Origin: Siphonodentalium dalli
Lineage: Eukaryota; Mollusca; Scaphopoda; Gadilida; Siphonodentaliidae
Assembly (NCBI GenBank): GCA_032622095.1
Contig: CP136067.1
Span: forward strand, 39,165,549-39,229,548
Reading direction: 5' to 3'
Length of the DNA stretch: 64,000 bases
Below are positions 57,801-63,029 of this stretch, in pieces. The position numbers and the translations under genes are program-made. Each line of letters opens with the position of its first letter. Position 1 is the stretch's first letter. The notes under the pieces were generated by a model. It saw only the letters and a program-made list of their open reading frames with translations. It was not told the DNA's origin and ran no database searches.

Positions 57801-60752
57801 AATGAGTATTTGATACCATTCGAATCGTGAGAAAAAATCCAATCCGATGGGCCACACTGTCCTTGCATTGGATGACAAATATTCGCACAAACCAGTGAAG
57901 CAAATGTCGTATCTCCAGCGATCTTTACAATTATTCGTGCTATGAGGTCGTATGTCCAACAGCAGCCAAGCGGACGCTTCAGGTTGTCCACGTGACTTCT
58001 GTTTTGTGTTTGTGAATTCTAAAATGTGTGCTATATGGCAGTATCTCCATGTTAGTCACGTGATCATTTGGTGATTTAAATTTTGTGATTGTTCCACACA
58101 TTTCTGTATGATGATGCACATGGGTGAATTTTCATAGTGTAGAATATGCACTTTTTAGTTCATAGACACATACGATTGCCACCATATTTAGCTTAATCTG
58201 CATTTATTAGCACAACTTCATTATAGCACGGAAACGAATCGTCGCTGGCATGTCATATCTCCAAACAAGCTATTGCTTTTTAAAAGAAAACGAGGGAATA
58301 AACAGAAAACAATATGTGGTTCAATGAACAGCTAATGTCAGTTTTCATTGGGATAAATACAACAATACGTCATGCTTTGTCAACATTAGGAGAAATGTTG
58401 TCTAAAAACTTCAACCTTCATTTTCTCGGAAAGTTGAAAATGTGGGTTACATTATAGCACTGATGCGACGAAATATTAACTATTCGGGCTCGGCCATCAT
58501 TTTCAAGTTTCAAGCTGGAACTAAATGTAGCCCATGGATTCCCCATTCGACATGTAAGAAAAGTAGTTTTACTCTGATCTCTTCCCAGATATCAACTCTC
58601 CGGTAAATGGTGATCTCTTATGTTCTAGAAAATACGTGTGCCAAATACATATATGTATGAAGAAACTATCCCCATACATTGTTTACACATCGACTCCGTA
58701 AGTATGTGGAGGTTTTCTTGGACAAGCGGGATTTTCAAACCTCGAAACCGTCCGTCCAAACAATAAAAGTTAATAGGAAATGACGTTGGATGTAGGTCTA
58801 GAGTACGTCGTCCGCATGAAATAGTTTTCGTGTCATTAATTTGCACATATTTCGTGCTCTGATGAGCATGGATGGACGCCTTATGTGGCAGTTTGATTGT
58901 CTAACATCCGGAAAATAACATGTTCATTGTTCACATTTCTTAGACAAACATGTTGTTAATCACCATGTTCATGTGGCATTTCTATCCAATGACAACCTTG
59001 AAATGCCAGTTAATCAAGCTAAATGGTTGATACCTTTACGCCTACGGGTCAGATCCAGCCGTGACGCACATTGTGTCTACATATCATTGATGAAATTCAC
59101 TAAATGTGTAGAAGAGATAGGTGCGTCTATATATGTACTAGAATGTTTCTATCCACATGTATATACCCACAATCGCATGACACGGAATTGTCACATAAAG
59201 TGTGAAGGGTATACAATGTACGTGCGAAAATAATTTTACTTTGAAACTCCCCAGCTCCGATAACCAACTTGCCCACCAATTAAATAAACCCCAGATTATT
59301 CGCTTTTCCCTCCTGTCCTTTTCACTTTCGCCAGCACTGGAAAACCTATTATAGCCTGATGCTTCCGGACTACCACCGATGCCCATATATTTGATGTTCC
59401 GAATAGTCGTTATAAGTAGAAATGTTGACACTGTGTTTTCAAATAATCCAGATTCGTAGCAATTTAATTTCTTTTTAATTAATTCCCAGATAGTCCCTCG
59501 TAATAAGTGGACATCGTGTTGGATCCTGCAGTAGATACTGCTTAGTTGGAAGATTTCGGGCTGAACTGATTGTGGTAGTAGATTATTGGCAACATGTTTA
59601 ATAGGTCTGTCATCGTTAGCTCACAACCGAAGTGTTGTTTCGGCTTTCCTCTGAGCAGAACTTAAATTTCGACAATTTTCGGTGGCCATTTTGGTAGCCA
59701 TCTTAGCATTTTGAATCGTGATTGGCTACTCATACCCACAAAAAACATTGATTTCAATCAATGATGTGTATTGGTGCCGAATTGGCGTTTTGTCGAATGG
59801 GTTTTCGTGAATAACTACATATTTGCCATTTTCATTATTATTGGCGACCATGTTGGACGCCATCTTGAATTCTGTATTTTCCCCAAAGCGGATTTTAGCG
59901 GATTTTGGATATGTTATACACGAGATTCTCCCGCGTCGAATGACAACAAAACCGTTTCTTTACCAATTTCTTCTGGGTCTAACCCTCTGACGACCATTCT
60001 AAATATCTGCCATTTTCCATATTTTGACCGCCATTTTGGCAGCCATTTTAAGACAAAGCGTCAATTTGGGTTTCATTGAATTGGAGTAATTATAGATAAT
60101 GGTATGCCCAACTTACATTGTACAGTTCTGTCCATTTCTTGTTGATATACGACTGGAATCCCAATGGCGATTTTTGTGGAATTTTATACCGCGTTCTGTA
60201 AAATCAAATTTTTGAGGGTGTATATGAGACTGGGACCCCATTTATGGTATATTTCATTGCTCCGATGATGAATTAACATGAATATGACTAATCAATGTCG
60301 CCAGTCTGAACCATTATCAAACAACAGGAATTGATCTTTAAGATATTAGGCAAAAATTTCAAATTTTCGAGTTTAGGCCACCATTTTGGCAGCCATCTGG
60401 GGCGAGGGGTTCAATTTTTTCTATAGATATGTGGAATAATACTTTACCTTCGCAAAAATGTATACATTTGTATTAATATGGCAACATTTGTTCTCATTAT
60501 GTCGAATTAATCTCAGTCAGAATCTCTTTTGACTAAAGGCGCCATGTTGGACGCCATCTTTGATCCTGGATTTTGCCCAAAGCGGATTTTAGCGGATTTT
60601 GGATATATTGTAGCAGAGATTCTCCCGCGTTGAATGACACCGAGATCGCTTGTATACCAATTTCTTCTGGGTTGACCCCTTTTTTGCGTACCACGACCAC
60701 ACTATATGACCCGCACCAGTCAACGAATTAAACGGCATAAATCCAATATAGG

Positions 60753-60813
<61 letters not shown>

Positions 60814-63029
60814 CCCGTCGCCTGTCTGTGTGTGTGTACACGTATCTGTGTATAACTCGGTCACGCTTTTGGCGCGTTTATAACTTTTCAACCATGCGCG
60901 CAATGTGGCCCAAATTTGTACCATGGCCTATATTGTGTCTTAGAAGATGACTCACCGACTGGTCAAAGCAAACCTGAGATATAACGTGGTCCCCAAATGC
61001 AGTATTTGCACTCAAGTATAGACACTATTTCTTATGACGTTTGTCGAAATGACGTTATCGACGTCGCACGCAAACCCACAATTGCTTTGCTATTGTAGAC
61101 GAAACTTCCATGCGCTCTACCAAAGCCTTGTTGGAAATAGGCGCTAAATTAATGTGTCAGTTCAGGTTCAGTGTGAATTTAGGTAAAGACTGTTGATTTT
61201 GTCGCGGAGTGCATGTATAGTGGGGTGTTGAGTCAAGACTCGAACGTTTTACCATCGTTGGGAATGGGTGAATGTAATGGGGTGCAGAGTCAAGACTCGA
61301 ACGTTCGTCGTTGGGAATGGGTGCTAATATGGTATTTAAATTTGCCAGTTGGGTTTGAACATAAGTAAAGAATGCTGTCTTTGATACGAAAGTTGTGCAT
61401 TGAGTGTGGAGTGGAAGGAGTACCGGTATACATGGAATATGGCAAATGGACACAGTCTGACCTCCCACCAGTGGGTACCGTGAACTCAGTAAATTCGCCG
61501 GAACTCAGTTAGAAAAATCACATCCCGGAATCCCGGACCGGGACTAATAATACAGTGTAAAATCAGATAATATGCGTGAAGCTCACAAAGGGGCTGTAGG
61601 CCCCTCGCCCGCTAAATAAAGGTTCCGAATTTAGCCTGTTTCAGTTACCGTACTATAGATAAAGTAAAATATCTCTTGATTGTTGCGTTACATATGTGCA
61701 CGCATATACATGGGTTGGGGAGATGGGATGGGGGTAAAAATACAGTTTTATTGAAATAAAGTGTTCATACAAATGGGCCGCGCAGTGCAGGGCGTGTGAT
61801 CATTAGGCTGCATGCTGAATACAGGTTCCAAAGGGTGTTCGTTCAAAATGTGCTGCAAACTCCCTATGTGTGCGCGAAGTGCACGCAGTTTAATATCATA
61901 TAATCTGCACGAAGCGCAGAAAGGGGCTGTAGGCCCATCCCCCGCTAAATAAAGGCTCCCGAATTGAGCCTGTTTCAGTATAGATAAAGTAAAATATCTT
62001 GATTGTTGCGTTCCATATGTGCTGGCATATACATGGGTTGGGGAGATGGGGGTATGCATGGGTAAAAATACAATTTTATTGAAATAAAGTGTTCATACAA
62101 ATGGGCCGCGCAGTGCAGGCGTGTGATCATTAGGCGGCATGCTGAATACAGGTTCCAAAGGGGGTCCGTTCAAAATGTGCCGCATGCTCCCGAATAAAGG
62201 CTCCTGAATTGAGTATGTTTCAGTTGGTGTATAGTTATATTTAAATAATATGCTGATTTTGTTTCGTTCAATATGTGCATGCACATATGTTGACTGGGTG
62301 TGTAGAAATACAGTGTTTAGTGAAATAAAGTGTTCCAACCCGCATCCAGTAACAAAAAAGAGAAGCATGACCATTCCATGTGTCCATGAATGCGGACACT
62401 AGAAAATAACAAAGAACATTTATATACCCCGTAATTTTGTGACGGGCAACACCCTAGTTTCAGAATAAAACAAGTCCATTTTGAATCTATGTGAATATTT
62501 AGGTAGAATATGAACCTATTTGCATAAGGATATGTTCCATACTAAGACCTCTGGTCACACATTTCGTATATATCGTCTACATACATGTAGTATATGCTAA
62601 TATATGGTAACGTGCAGTGCGCATATATACGGACCTTCCTCTCAAAACAACATTCCAACATAAAAAGGTCCTTCCATTTATGTACAGGTTGTTGGGAGTC
62701 AGGTGTTAACAATTGGAGAAGATGAAGATGCACATTTCAGTTTAAAGTCGACAGTACCTATCGGCGGGTGTTGCGATCTGGAGCTGAGAGTGGGTATATC
62801 AAATACGAATGATACGACCAACGACATTTGCCACCTGAACTTAGTAACAGAAGATTGTGGTGTTTGGATTAAACACGATAATCACTCTGCTGAACAAAGA
62901 TTGAACGTCCGGGCTCACTCGAATATGATAGCTGACAGCAAAGATCGCGTACAATACATCAGATTGAAAGCGAGTGCTACTGTCCTTACCAACCCAATAT
63001 GGAACAACTATGACGTTCCACTATTAACG
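6781..63029 (+). CDS. vWD-family extracellular protein with N-terminal D8C-like module (VWDE-like), eight exons, 3' part beyond window
   Basis: A single multi-exon gene inferred from exons with GT/AG boundaries and matching phases. The order is signal peptide (exon 1), a cysteine-rich module with CDR-LIPGWYR, PIW and CC-NC-C-C landmarks (exons 2-3), a CPAGETS-type linker (exon 4), a GGGVTC segment (exon 5), and a beta-rich region with WFVNG and FYAGIE (exons 6-8). Proteins of the VWDE/vWD-containing group carry this order ahead of a von Willebrand D domain and are usually secreted, often with roles in adhesion or mucosal and shell-associated matrices. That role is inferred here, not shown. 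The coding sequence in the window is about 1.3 kb spread over more than 56 kb. No stop codon lies in the proposed exons. The vWD domain and later repeats should lie to the right. Confidence 0.8.
6860..7479. other. Intron 1, first part: nothing recognised
   Basis: No coding or repeat structure seen after the donor site. Confidence 0.4.
7480..7780. repeat. Dispersed repeat, copy 1
   Basis: Diverged but collinear with 22755-23060. Shared stretches include GCAAACTGATG, ATATCTATTGCGAA, TTAGCTGTTG and CCAGCGCAG. The ends are not defined. Confidence 0.55.
7781..8680. other. Intron 1: no gene seen
   Basis: A TAGCTAC/GTAGCTA motif occurs several times around 7970-8000 and 8420-8460, a small palindromic repeat. 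Otherwise nothing is recognised. Confidence 0.35.
8681..8720. repeat. (GTAT)n microsatellite
   Basis: About eight tandem GTAT units with decay at the right end. Confidence 0.9.
8840..9047 (+). mobile_element. Helitron-like 3' end
   Basis: The segment ends with an imperfect hairpin at 9019-9036 (CCCGAACGAAGTCGAG), then about 8 bp and CTAG followed by T at 9044-9048. A short hairpin just before CTRR and insertion next to T is the Helitron 3' signature. No Rep/helicase is present. The hairpin is degenerate, so this call is tentative. Confidence 0.4.
9060..9549 (+). repeat. 130-bp tandem repeat with a second Helitron-like hairpin
   Basis: GGGTCAAATC recurs at 9171, 9301 and 9430, giving a period of about 130 bp and three units that share TGACATTCAAAA and TCAATTCAAGGT. 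The block ends in CCCGGACGAAGTGGGG at 9522-9537 followed by GAGCTACT, resembling the terminus at 9047. Minisatellite-bearing Helitron relatives are known in marine invertebrates, so the array is probably the body of a non-autonomous element. Confidence 0.55.
9550..10990. other. Intron 1: no gene seen
   Basis: Two opposed open frames (10003-10302 minus, 10043-10405 plus) overlap each other and carry no motif. They are judged chance. Confidence 0.4.
10999..11295. repeat. Tandem duplication, period 170 bp
   Basis: A segment starting AAAGATTCTTACCT at 10999 is repeated at about 11169. The two share roughly 125 bp with few differences, including TTTATGTTCACTTTATAAAC and CACTGAGTCATCTTTGTC. The high identity suggests a recent duplication. 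Confidence 0.8.
11296..11817. other. Intron 1: no gene seen
   Basis: The 106-codon frame at 11271-11591 starts in the duplicated repeat and has no recognisable domain. Confidence 0.4.
11818..12372. repeat. GGTTTTGATCAAAACC palindrome cluster (probable MITE)
   Basis: Several exact or near copies of the self-complementary motif TTGGTTTTGATCAAAACCAA occur at about 11890-11980 and again at 12310-12370, with half-sites between. The two clusters bracket about 300 bp of unrelated sequence. This looks like a small DNA element whose ends are made of repeated palindromes. The exact termini are unclear. Confidence 0.5.
12373..15484. other. Intron 1: no gene seen
   Basis: Contains a (GTT)n run near 13725-13743 and several short open frames (for example 14382-14726 minus, with cysteines but no recognisable domain or splice context). 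No exon of the host gene could be supported here. Confidence 0.35.
15485..15904. mobile_element. GGTTACA-family MITE, copy 1 (left end missing)
   Basis: Nearly identical to 16817-17155 apart from an extra segment of about 83 bp after TTTATGGGA. The right end is GGTGTATTGTAACC, and the left TIR seen in copy 2 is absent. The right-terminal 40 bp resemble those of the 28129-29915 and 34471-34924 elements (CACTGAGGCCTATG). Confidence 0.65.
15905..16785. other. Spacer between two MITE copies
   Basis: The flanks are symmetrical: TATAGTGA follows copy 1 and TCACTATA precedes copy 2. The 113-codon frame at 15909-16250 shows no known domain and is weakly supported. Confidence 0.35.
16786..17155. mobile_element. 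GGTTACA-family MITE, copy 2, ending 17 bp before exon 2
   Basis: The left end GGTTACAATACACC and the right end GGTGTATTGTAACC are inverted complements, with 370 bp between and no coding capacity. The element stops 17 bp upstream of the splice acceptor of exon 2, so the branch-point region probably lies in or at its right end (TGTAACC). Confidence 0.7.
17173..17394 (+). CDS. Exon 2: first half of the D8C-like cysteine-rich module
   Basis: The acceptor is ATACTTTCAG before 17173 and the donor is G|GTGAGA after 17394. Length 222 bp, phase 1 to phase 1, with no stop. The 74 codons carry four cysteines in the order DPC, LCDR, SCV and HC, plus the landmarks YRSVNY, LIPGWYR and PIW. This is the pattern of the N-terminal module of VWDE and uromodulin-like proteins. 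These cysteines are expected to pair with those of exon 3. Transposon ends lie 17 bp before and about 13 bp after the exon. Confidence 0.88.
17408..19399. mobile_element. 2-kb TIR element flanked by TA
   Basis: The left end AGAGACCTTTCGCA and the right end TGCGAAAGGTCTCT are inverted complements. The similarity continues inward through TCACGTTTACGATTACG. With GAGACC as the terminus, the flanking dinucleotide is TA on both sides, as in Tc1/mariner-type insertions. No transposase was recognised; a 105-codon frame at 17764-18081 has no motif. The interior includes the TTTCCAACT-type repeat at 18100-18780. Confidence 0.65.
18100..18790. repeat. TTTCCAAC-type dispersed repeat with internal duplications
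   Basis: At least three degenerate subunits carry GGCCACGGGGAGGGACCA, AAAATCGCAAAATCCT and TTGGAAATTTCCAAC. A poly-C run near 18760-18775 marks one end. The family recurs in inverted orientation at 31140-31460 and 54955-55420. Confidence 0.6.
19400..19900. other. Intron 2: no gene seen
   Basis: Nothing recognised. Confidence 0.4.
20050..21031 (+). mobile_element. Probable retroelement 3' region with ACAGAGTTTCGC tandem motif
   Basis: Between 20418 and 20745 the block ACAGAGTTTCGC...GATCTGAATATGCGT recurs about five times at irregular 60-110 bp spacing. The segment ends with AATAAACCATAACCATAACC near 21031, a short repeat tail like those at LINE and SINE 3' ends. The open frame at 20088-20363 (91 aa) has no known domain. 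It abuts the opposed ORF at 21031-21892. Confidence 0.5.
21032..21892 (-). pseudogene. ORF1/gag-like basic protein, frameshifted
   Basis: The frame at 21482-21892 (136 aa) starts MRRTMELIPD, includes IADIVSWNLQSNRGYLTL and then a strongly basic PKRKTPARRRRDAARRAK stretch. A Pro/Glu-rich, low-complexity continuation is read in a shifted frame (20949-21392, its last residues running into the neighbouring tail). This composition resembles ORF1/gag-like proteins of invertebrate retroelements, but I do not recognise the family. The local GC content is higher than in the surroundings, which supports real coding origin. The reading frame is cut at 21031 where the opposed element ends. Confidence 0.45.
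22111..22291. repeat. 66-bp minisatellite, 2.7 units
   Basis: GCGTTAAGTTAATGAAT begins units at 22111, 22176 and 22243 (65 and 67 bp apart). Each unit contains GTGAGTT and CATATGCTATGAGAC-like segments. Confidence 0.85.
22292..22754. other. Intron 2: no gene seen
   Basis: Opposed short frames at 22496-22733 only. Confidence 0.35.
22755..23060. repeat. Dispersed repeat, copy 2
   Basis: Diverged collinear copy of 7480-7780. Confidence 0.55.
23319..26458 (-). pseudogene. Degraded non-LTR retrotransposon (endonuclease + reverse transcriptase)
   Basis: Read 5' to 3' on the minus strand. The frame at 26458-25697 is an APE-type endonuclease part, with TGNFNART (from GDFN), SDRTVIDYAVGS and EDHCPLF. 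The linker is at 25392-25066. RT begins in frame 24989-24768 (GSYRGITLLS), and motif A (FIDFRKAFNTVW) is read in a shifted frame near 24650. The catalytic YADD box is in 24337-24149, YGSEVW in 24050-23802, and the C-terminal region in 23705-23319. At least five frameshifts or stops separate these pieces, so it is dead. At roughly 3.1 kb it lacks only the 5' end. It is antisense to the host gene. The clade is not fixed. Confidence 0.88.
26697..27015. mobile_element. Second copy of the GGGGTTCACGATTA element, partial
   Basis: Starts GGGGTTCACGATTACATGG, continues with the same CATATAATCGCGACCAC segment as 545-560, and contains the complement of the TTTCGCTGTATT array (AAATACAGCGAAA). The right TIR was not found. 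It sits just beyond the 5' end of the minus-strand LINE. Confidence 0.6.
27016..28128. other. Intron 2: no gene seen
   Basis: Nothing recognised apart from a short CATC run near 27705. Confidence 0.4.
28129..29915. mobile_element. GGTTACA-family MITE, copy 3, split by a hAT element
   Basis: The ends are GGTTACACTGGTGTAAAT and the complement of a near-identical end (CCACCAGTGTAACC). Without the insert at 28273-29601 and the duplicated 8 bp it is about 450 bp and aligns along its length with 34471-34924 (for example ACACTGGGCCCTGATTGG, CCATTGGCACAGGAATTAA). Confidence 0.85.
28273..29601 (-). mobile_element. hAT-type DNA transposon, non-autonomous relic
   Basis: The 14-bp perfect terminal inverted repeat CAGTGTTCACGCTG is flanked by an exact 8-bp direct repeat CTCATCAC (28265-28272 and 29602-29609), the hAT superfamily hallmark. 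Both subterminal regions are packed with TTAGCCAAA motifs, probable transposase-binding repeats. On the minus strand 29228-29010 encodes a segment with FKDAW, PWL and CKVC, resembling the TTF-type zinc finger at the N-terminus of hAT-derived proteins. It ends at a possible splice donor. The catalytic region is not seen, so an internal deletion is likely. Confidence 0.82.
29916..30504. other. Intron 2: no gene seen
   Basis: Nothing recognised. Confidence 0.4.
30505..30665 (-). repeat. Left arm of a 3.7-kb inverted repeat
   Basis: The reverse complement matches 34045-34190 over about 145 bp, including GTCACCAAACTCCACCATAA and CTATGCCATCGCTACTGT-like stretches. Both arms translate in the same frame to NSTIINCHTY-IATV, so the repeat may once have been coding. 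Confidence 0.7.
31140..31460. repeat. TTTCCAAC-type repeat, inverted relative to 18100-18790
   Basis: Shares GGGACGT-GCGACAAGGGG, AGCTGGAAATTT and ACAATAGGTTGAA with the other copies. Confidence 0.5.
32682..33050. repeat. SINE-like dispersed repeat
   Basis: Starts with GGTTTGGTTT then GGGTTTATCGACGTT, followed by CCACCGACCACCGGAAAGC. A more diverged relative starts near 45612 (GGGTTTAATATCGCTTTC). This looks like a widespread molluscan short interspersed repeat. No pol III boxes were assigned. Confidence 0.4.
34045..34190 (+). repeat. Right arm of the 3.7-kb inverted repeat
   Basis: Complement of 30505-30665 with scattered substitutions and small indels. Confidence 0.7.
34471..34924. mobile_element. 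GGTTACA-family MITE, copy 4 (uninterrupted)
   Basis: 454 bp with matching ends GGTTACACTGGTGTAAAT and ATTTACACCAGTGTAACC. It serves as the empty-site reference for copy 3: at the hAT insertion point it reads continuously through ACCACACCTCTTCCC. Its right end abuts the first readable codons of the Jockey-like LINE. Confidence 0.85.
37566..38063 (+). pseudogene. CR1-like LINE, endonuclease N-terminal part, premature stop
   Basis: 166 codons from ATG 37566 to TAA 38061. The frame continues unchanged after the stop with SLFLEIFPEKNN, so a single nonsense change (for example from GAA or CAA) explains it. Carries LNCRSL and GGVAVYVND motifs of the APE-type endonuclease. Confidence 0.85.
38064..40699 (+). 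pseudogene. CR1-like LINE, rest of endonuclease and reverse transcriptase
   Basis: Read through three small frame breaks. GDFNIDLL lies at about 38228, SDHLACF at about 38435, the RT region from 39335, FADDT at about 39818, and LGVKLDENLKFHHHI at about 40068. The lightly damaged frame indicates that the copy is young relative to its host LINE. Confidence 0.85.
42061..43430. other. Intron 2: no gene seen
   Basis: Possible 3' remnants of the Jockey-like LINE to about 42190. A (CT)n run is at about 43386-43403. Nothing else recognised. Confidence 0.4.
43508..44640 (-). pseudogene. LINE 3' end: reverse transcriptase thumb and C-terminal domain
   Basis: An intact 342-codon frame (44536-43508) begins in YKYLGI, includes NPVLDYGSGIWGFGKH, and ends with a Cys-His cluster CTFC...HFLLNC (C-x2-C...H-x4-C) that is common at LINE C-termini. 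The catalytic RT motifs are missing because the copy is 5'-truncated. Upstream, at 44560-44625, a different frame reads LFHKFIWRNKPDRI, which looks like another LINE type. It is antisense to the host gene and ends just 240 bp before exon 3. Confidence 0.85.
44878..45045 (+). CDS. Exon 3: second half of the D8C-like module
   Basis: Acceptor TTTGAAG before 44878, donor G|GTATGT after 45045. 168 bp, phase 1 to 1. It begins GPIPVENDGIV and carries the cysteines LC, CC, NC, SC and FC in the spacing that completes the exon 2 module, with YLVYNIV between them. Together exons 2 and 3 provide ten cysteines. Function by analogy: a disulfide-bonded extracellular module of unknown ligand. Confidence 0.87.
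45046..46529. other. Intron 3
   Basis: Contains a diverged SINE-like segment at about 45612-45835. No other feature recognised. Confidence 0.5.
46530..46601 (+). CDS. Exon 4: short CPAGETS linker
   Basis: Acceptor TTCCAG before 46530 and donor A|GTAAAT after 46601. 72 bp, phase 1 to 1. Encodes TERACPAGETSADGNYPGC plus four residues, a two-cysteine Gly-rich segment that usually follows the D8C-like region in these proteins. Confidence 0.75.
47092..47170 (+). CDS. Exon 5: GGGVTC segment (3' boundary uncertain)
   Basis: The acceptor TTTTGAAG before 47092 joins exon 4 in phase 1 and reads NPGGGVTCHYVQMNTKRL onward. A second possible acceptor lies 6 bp later. The best donor is ATG|GTATGA after 47170, but it leaves phase 2 while exon 6 needs phase 1. 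An in-frame alternative is TTCA|GTGATG after 47187, which fits exon 6 but has a weaker consensus. A missed microexon is another explanation. Confidence 0.6.
47781..48016 (+). CDS. Exon 6: beta-rich extracellular segment (WFVNG)
   Basis: Acceptor TTTTTATAG before 47781 and donor AAA|GTAATT after 48016, phase 1 to 0. 78 complete codons with YYPNETYVPVVEPG, LSFSCRF, FRWFVNG, CNDVP and VDWTNRGDSIGFK. The W-x-V/L-x-G pattern with flanking cysteines is typical of the region preceding the vWD domain. Two N-glycosylation sequons are visible (NET, NLS), plus NDT. Confidence 0.85.
48017..49724. other. Intron 6
   Basis: Holds the RTE-like endonuclease relic at 48940-49640; otherwise nothing recognised. 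Confidence 0.5.
48940..49640 (+). pseudogene. RTE-like LINE endonuclease relic
   Basis: Reads KFDNIDQAMRRMNIHILGV then SEVRW, followed by a TGA, DDYTMYPGE, GRVGIIV and DRVIITKL. Later, in broken frames, it has ILGDGNAKVG (from GDFN/GDxNA) and CDSDHT (the catalytic SDH). This motif set is that of RTE-clade endonucleases. Several in-frame stops and a frameshift near 49225 make it dead. The RT is absent. It lies in the same orientation as the host gene. Confidence 0.8.
49725..49811 (+). CDS. Exon 7: FYAGIE segment
   Basis: Acceptor AATTCCAG before 49725 and donor GAG|GTAAGA after 49811. 87 bp, phase 0 to 0. Encodes VSCSIRARSSSDGTPGNW and ends SPEFYAGIE, continuing exon 6 (GFK) and leading into exon 8. 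Confidence 0.82.
50228..50572. mobile_element. Foldback MITE flanked by TTAA
   Basis: 345 bp, almost entirely palindromic. The ends AGGGGTACTGTACACTAAAT and its complement are flanked by TTAA on both sides (50224-50227 and 50573-50576). The arms are about 150 bp with scattered mismatches, around an AT-rich loop. TTAA duplication is typical of piggyBac and Kolobok-type transposons. There is no coding capacity. Confidence 0.8.
50589..52385. mobile_element. GATTCGTCAT-ended element containing a second one
   Basis: The outer ends GATTCGTCATCTCAGGTTTA and (complement) GATTCGTCATGTCCGGTTTA enclose 1.8 kb. Subterminal GGTTTAAAC motifs repeat on both sides. No transposase recognised. An AT-rich core lies at 51760-51900. 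Confidence 0.6.
50696..51026. mobile_element. Inner MITE of the GATTCGTCAT family
   Basis: 331 bp with perfect 13-bp ends GGATTCGTCATCT and AGATGACGAATCC. Internal GTCCAGC and TAAACCA half-sites are inverted near the two ends. Confidence 0.65.
52386..53030. other. Intron 7: no gene seen
   Basis: Nothing recognised. Confidence 0.4.
53031..53700 (+). pseudogene. LINE ORF1-like relic (coiled coil plus RNA-binding-like part)
   Basis: The frame at 53118-53369 begins MSEKVISQINQKLDTMATKE and is rich in heptad-like hydrophobics (ITKLKADFVSKVENVKD), so a coiled coil is likely. In shifted frames RIFGLAKVYAQESVDE and LTVTQEHI-LDQRIGKYP follow, resembling the transposase-22/L1 ORF1 fold. Several stops and frameshifts are present, and no ORF2 adjoins. 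Confidence 0.55.
53701..54954. other. Intron 7: no gene seen
   Basis: Nothing recognised. Confidence 0.4.
54955..55420. repeat. TTTCCAAC-type dispersed repeat, inverted copy
   Basis: Complement of the 18640-18780 part (CCAACCTTGGTCAAAATTTT, AATAATAGGTTGAAAATGAT), followed by the GGCCAGTAAAAACTGCTAGT segment. Confidence 0.6.
55421..56047. other. Intron 7: no gene seen
   Basis: Nothing recognised. Confidence 0.4.
56048..56191. repeat. Long hairpin, about 60-bp arms
   Basis: ATAAACGTACCCTGTT...TTGTACATTCTGGGATTC...GAAAACAGTTTGTGAAC is followed after about 20 bp by its complement, ending ACAGGGTACGTTTAT. Only a few mismatches were seen. The structure would form a strong stem-loop in RNA and a cruciform in DNA. 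Confidence 0.85.
56451..60680. mobile_element. 4.2-kb element with about 680-bp inverted repeats
   Basis: The left arm (56451-57130) is the reverse complement of the right arm (about 60010-60680). The arms start GGGTTCGACCCGGAAGAAAT and the complementary ATTTCTTCTGGGTTGACCCC. Shared internal stretches include AATCCGCTAAAATCCGCTTT, CCATAAATGGGGTCCCAGAC and ACAGAACTGTACAATGTAAG. The terminal module occurs a third time at 59850-59995. The arms carry repeated AAAATGGCNGCC. No transposase found in 57150-59840. Confidence 0.8.
57720..58900. repeat. GCTATAATGTCGTATATCC-like motif series inside the 4.2-kb element
   Basis: Diverged copies of this motif recur near 57770, 57938, 58030, 58220, 58450 and 58855 on both strands, each near a short TATCTCCA-like segment. 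Their role is unknown. Confidence 0.35.
60754..60812. repeat. (TA)n microsatellite
   Basis: An uninterrupted run of nearly 60 bp, a likely site of length polymorphism and assembly error. Confidence 0.95.
60813..61570. other. Intron 7: repeat-derived spacer
   Basis: Begins CCCGTCGCCTGTCTGTGTG, as seen in short interspersed repeats. The segments at 61220-61265 and 61280-61325 are a small tandem duplication (GAGTCAAGACTCGAACGTT). No gene seen. Confidence 0.4.
61587..62345. repeat. Tandem array, about 330-bp unit, 2.5 copies
   Basis: Unit 1 starts AAAGGGGCTGTAGGCCCCTC at 61587, and unit 2 starts at about 61918 with the same words. Each contains GAATACAGGTTCCAAAGGG and TTATTGAAATAAAGTGTTCA. A truncated third unit starts near 62190. 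Confidence 0.8.
62346..62687. other. Intron 7, last part: no gene seen
   Basis: Nothing recognised before the acceptor at 62687. Confidence 0.4.
62688..63029 (+). CDS. Exon 8: region leading into the vWD domain
   Basis: Acceptor ATGTACAG before 62688 (a second in-frame acceptor lies 15 bp later) and donor ACG|GTAAGT after 63029. 342 bp, phase 0 to 0, 114 codons without a stop. Encodes VVGSQVLTIGEDEDAHF then LKSTVPIGGCC, ICHLNLVTEDCGVWIK and YIRLKASATV. In vWD-family proteins this region sits just ahead of the domain, so later exons should follow within or beyond the right edge. Confidence 0.85.

Noticed and set aside
57676-57991. Overlapping minus-strand ORFs as a transposase of the 4.2-kb element
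   Set aside because: Three frames are open at once and none shows a DDE/D pattern or zinc finger.
61157-62374. Minus-strand ORFs of 93-103 codons in the tandem array
   Set aside because: They follow the repeat units and repeat the same residues, so they are products of the array rather than genes.
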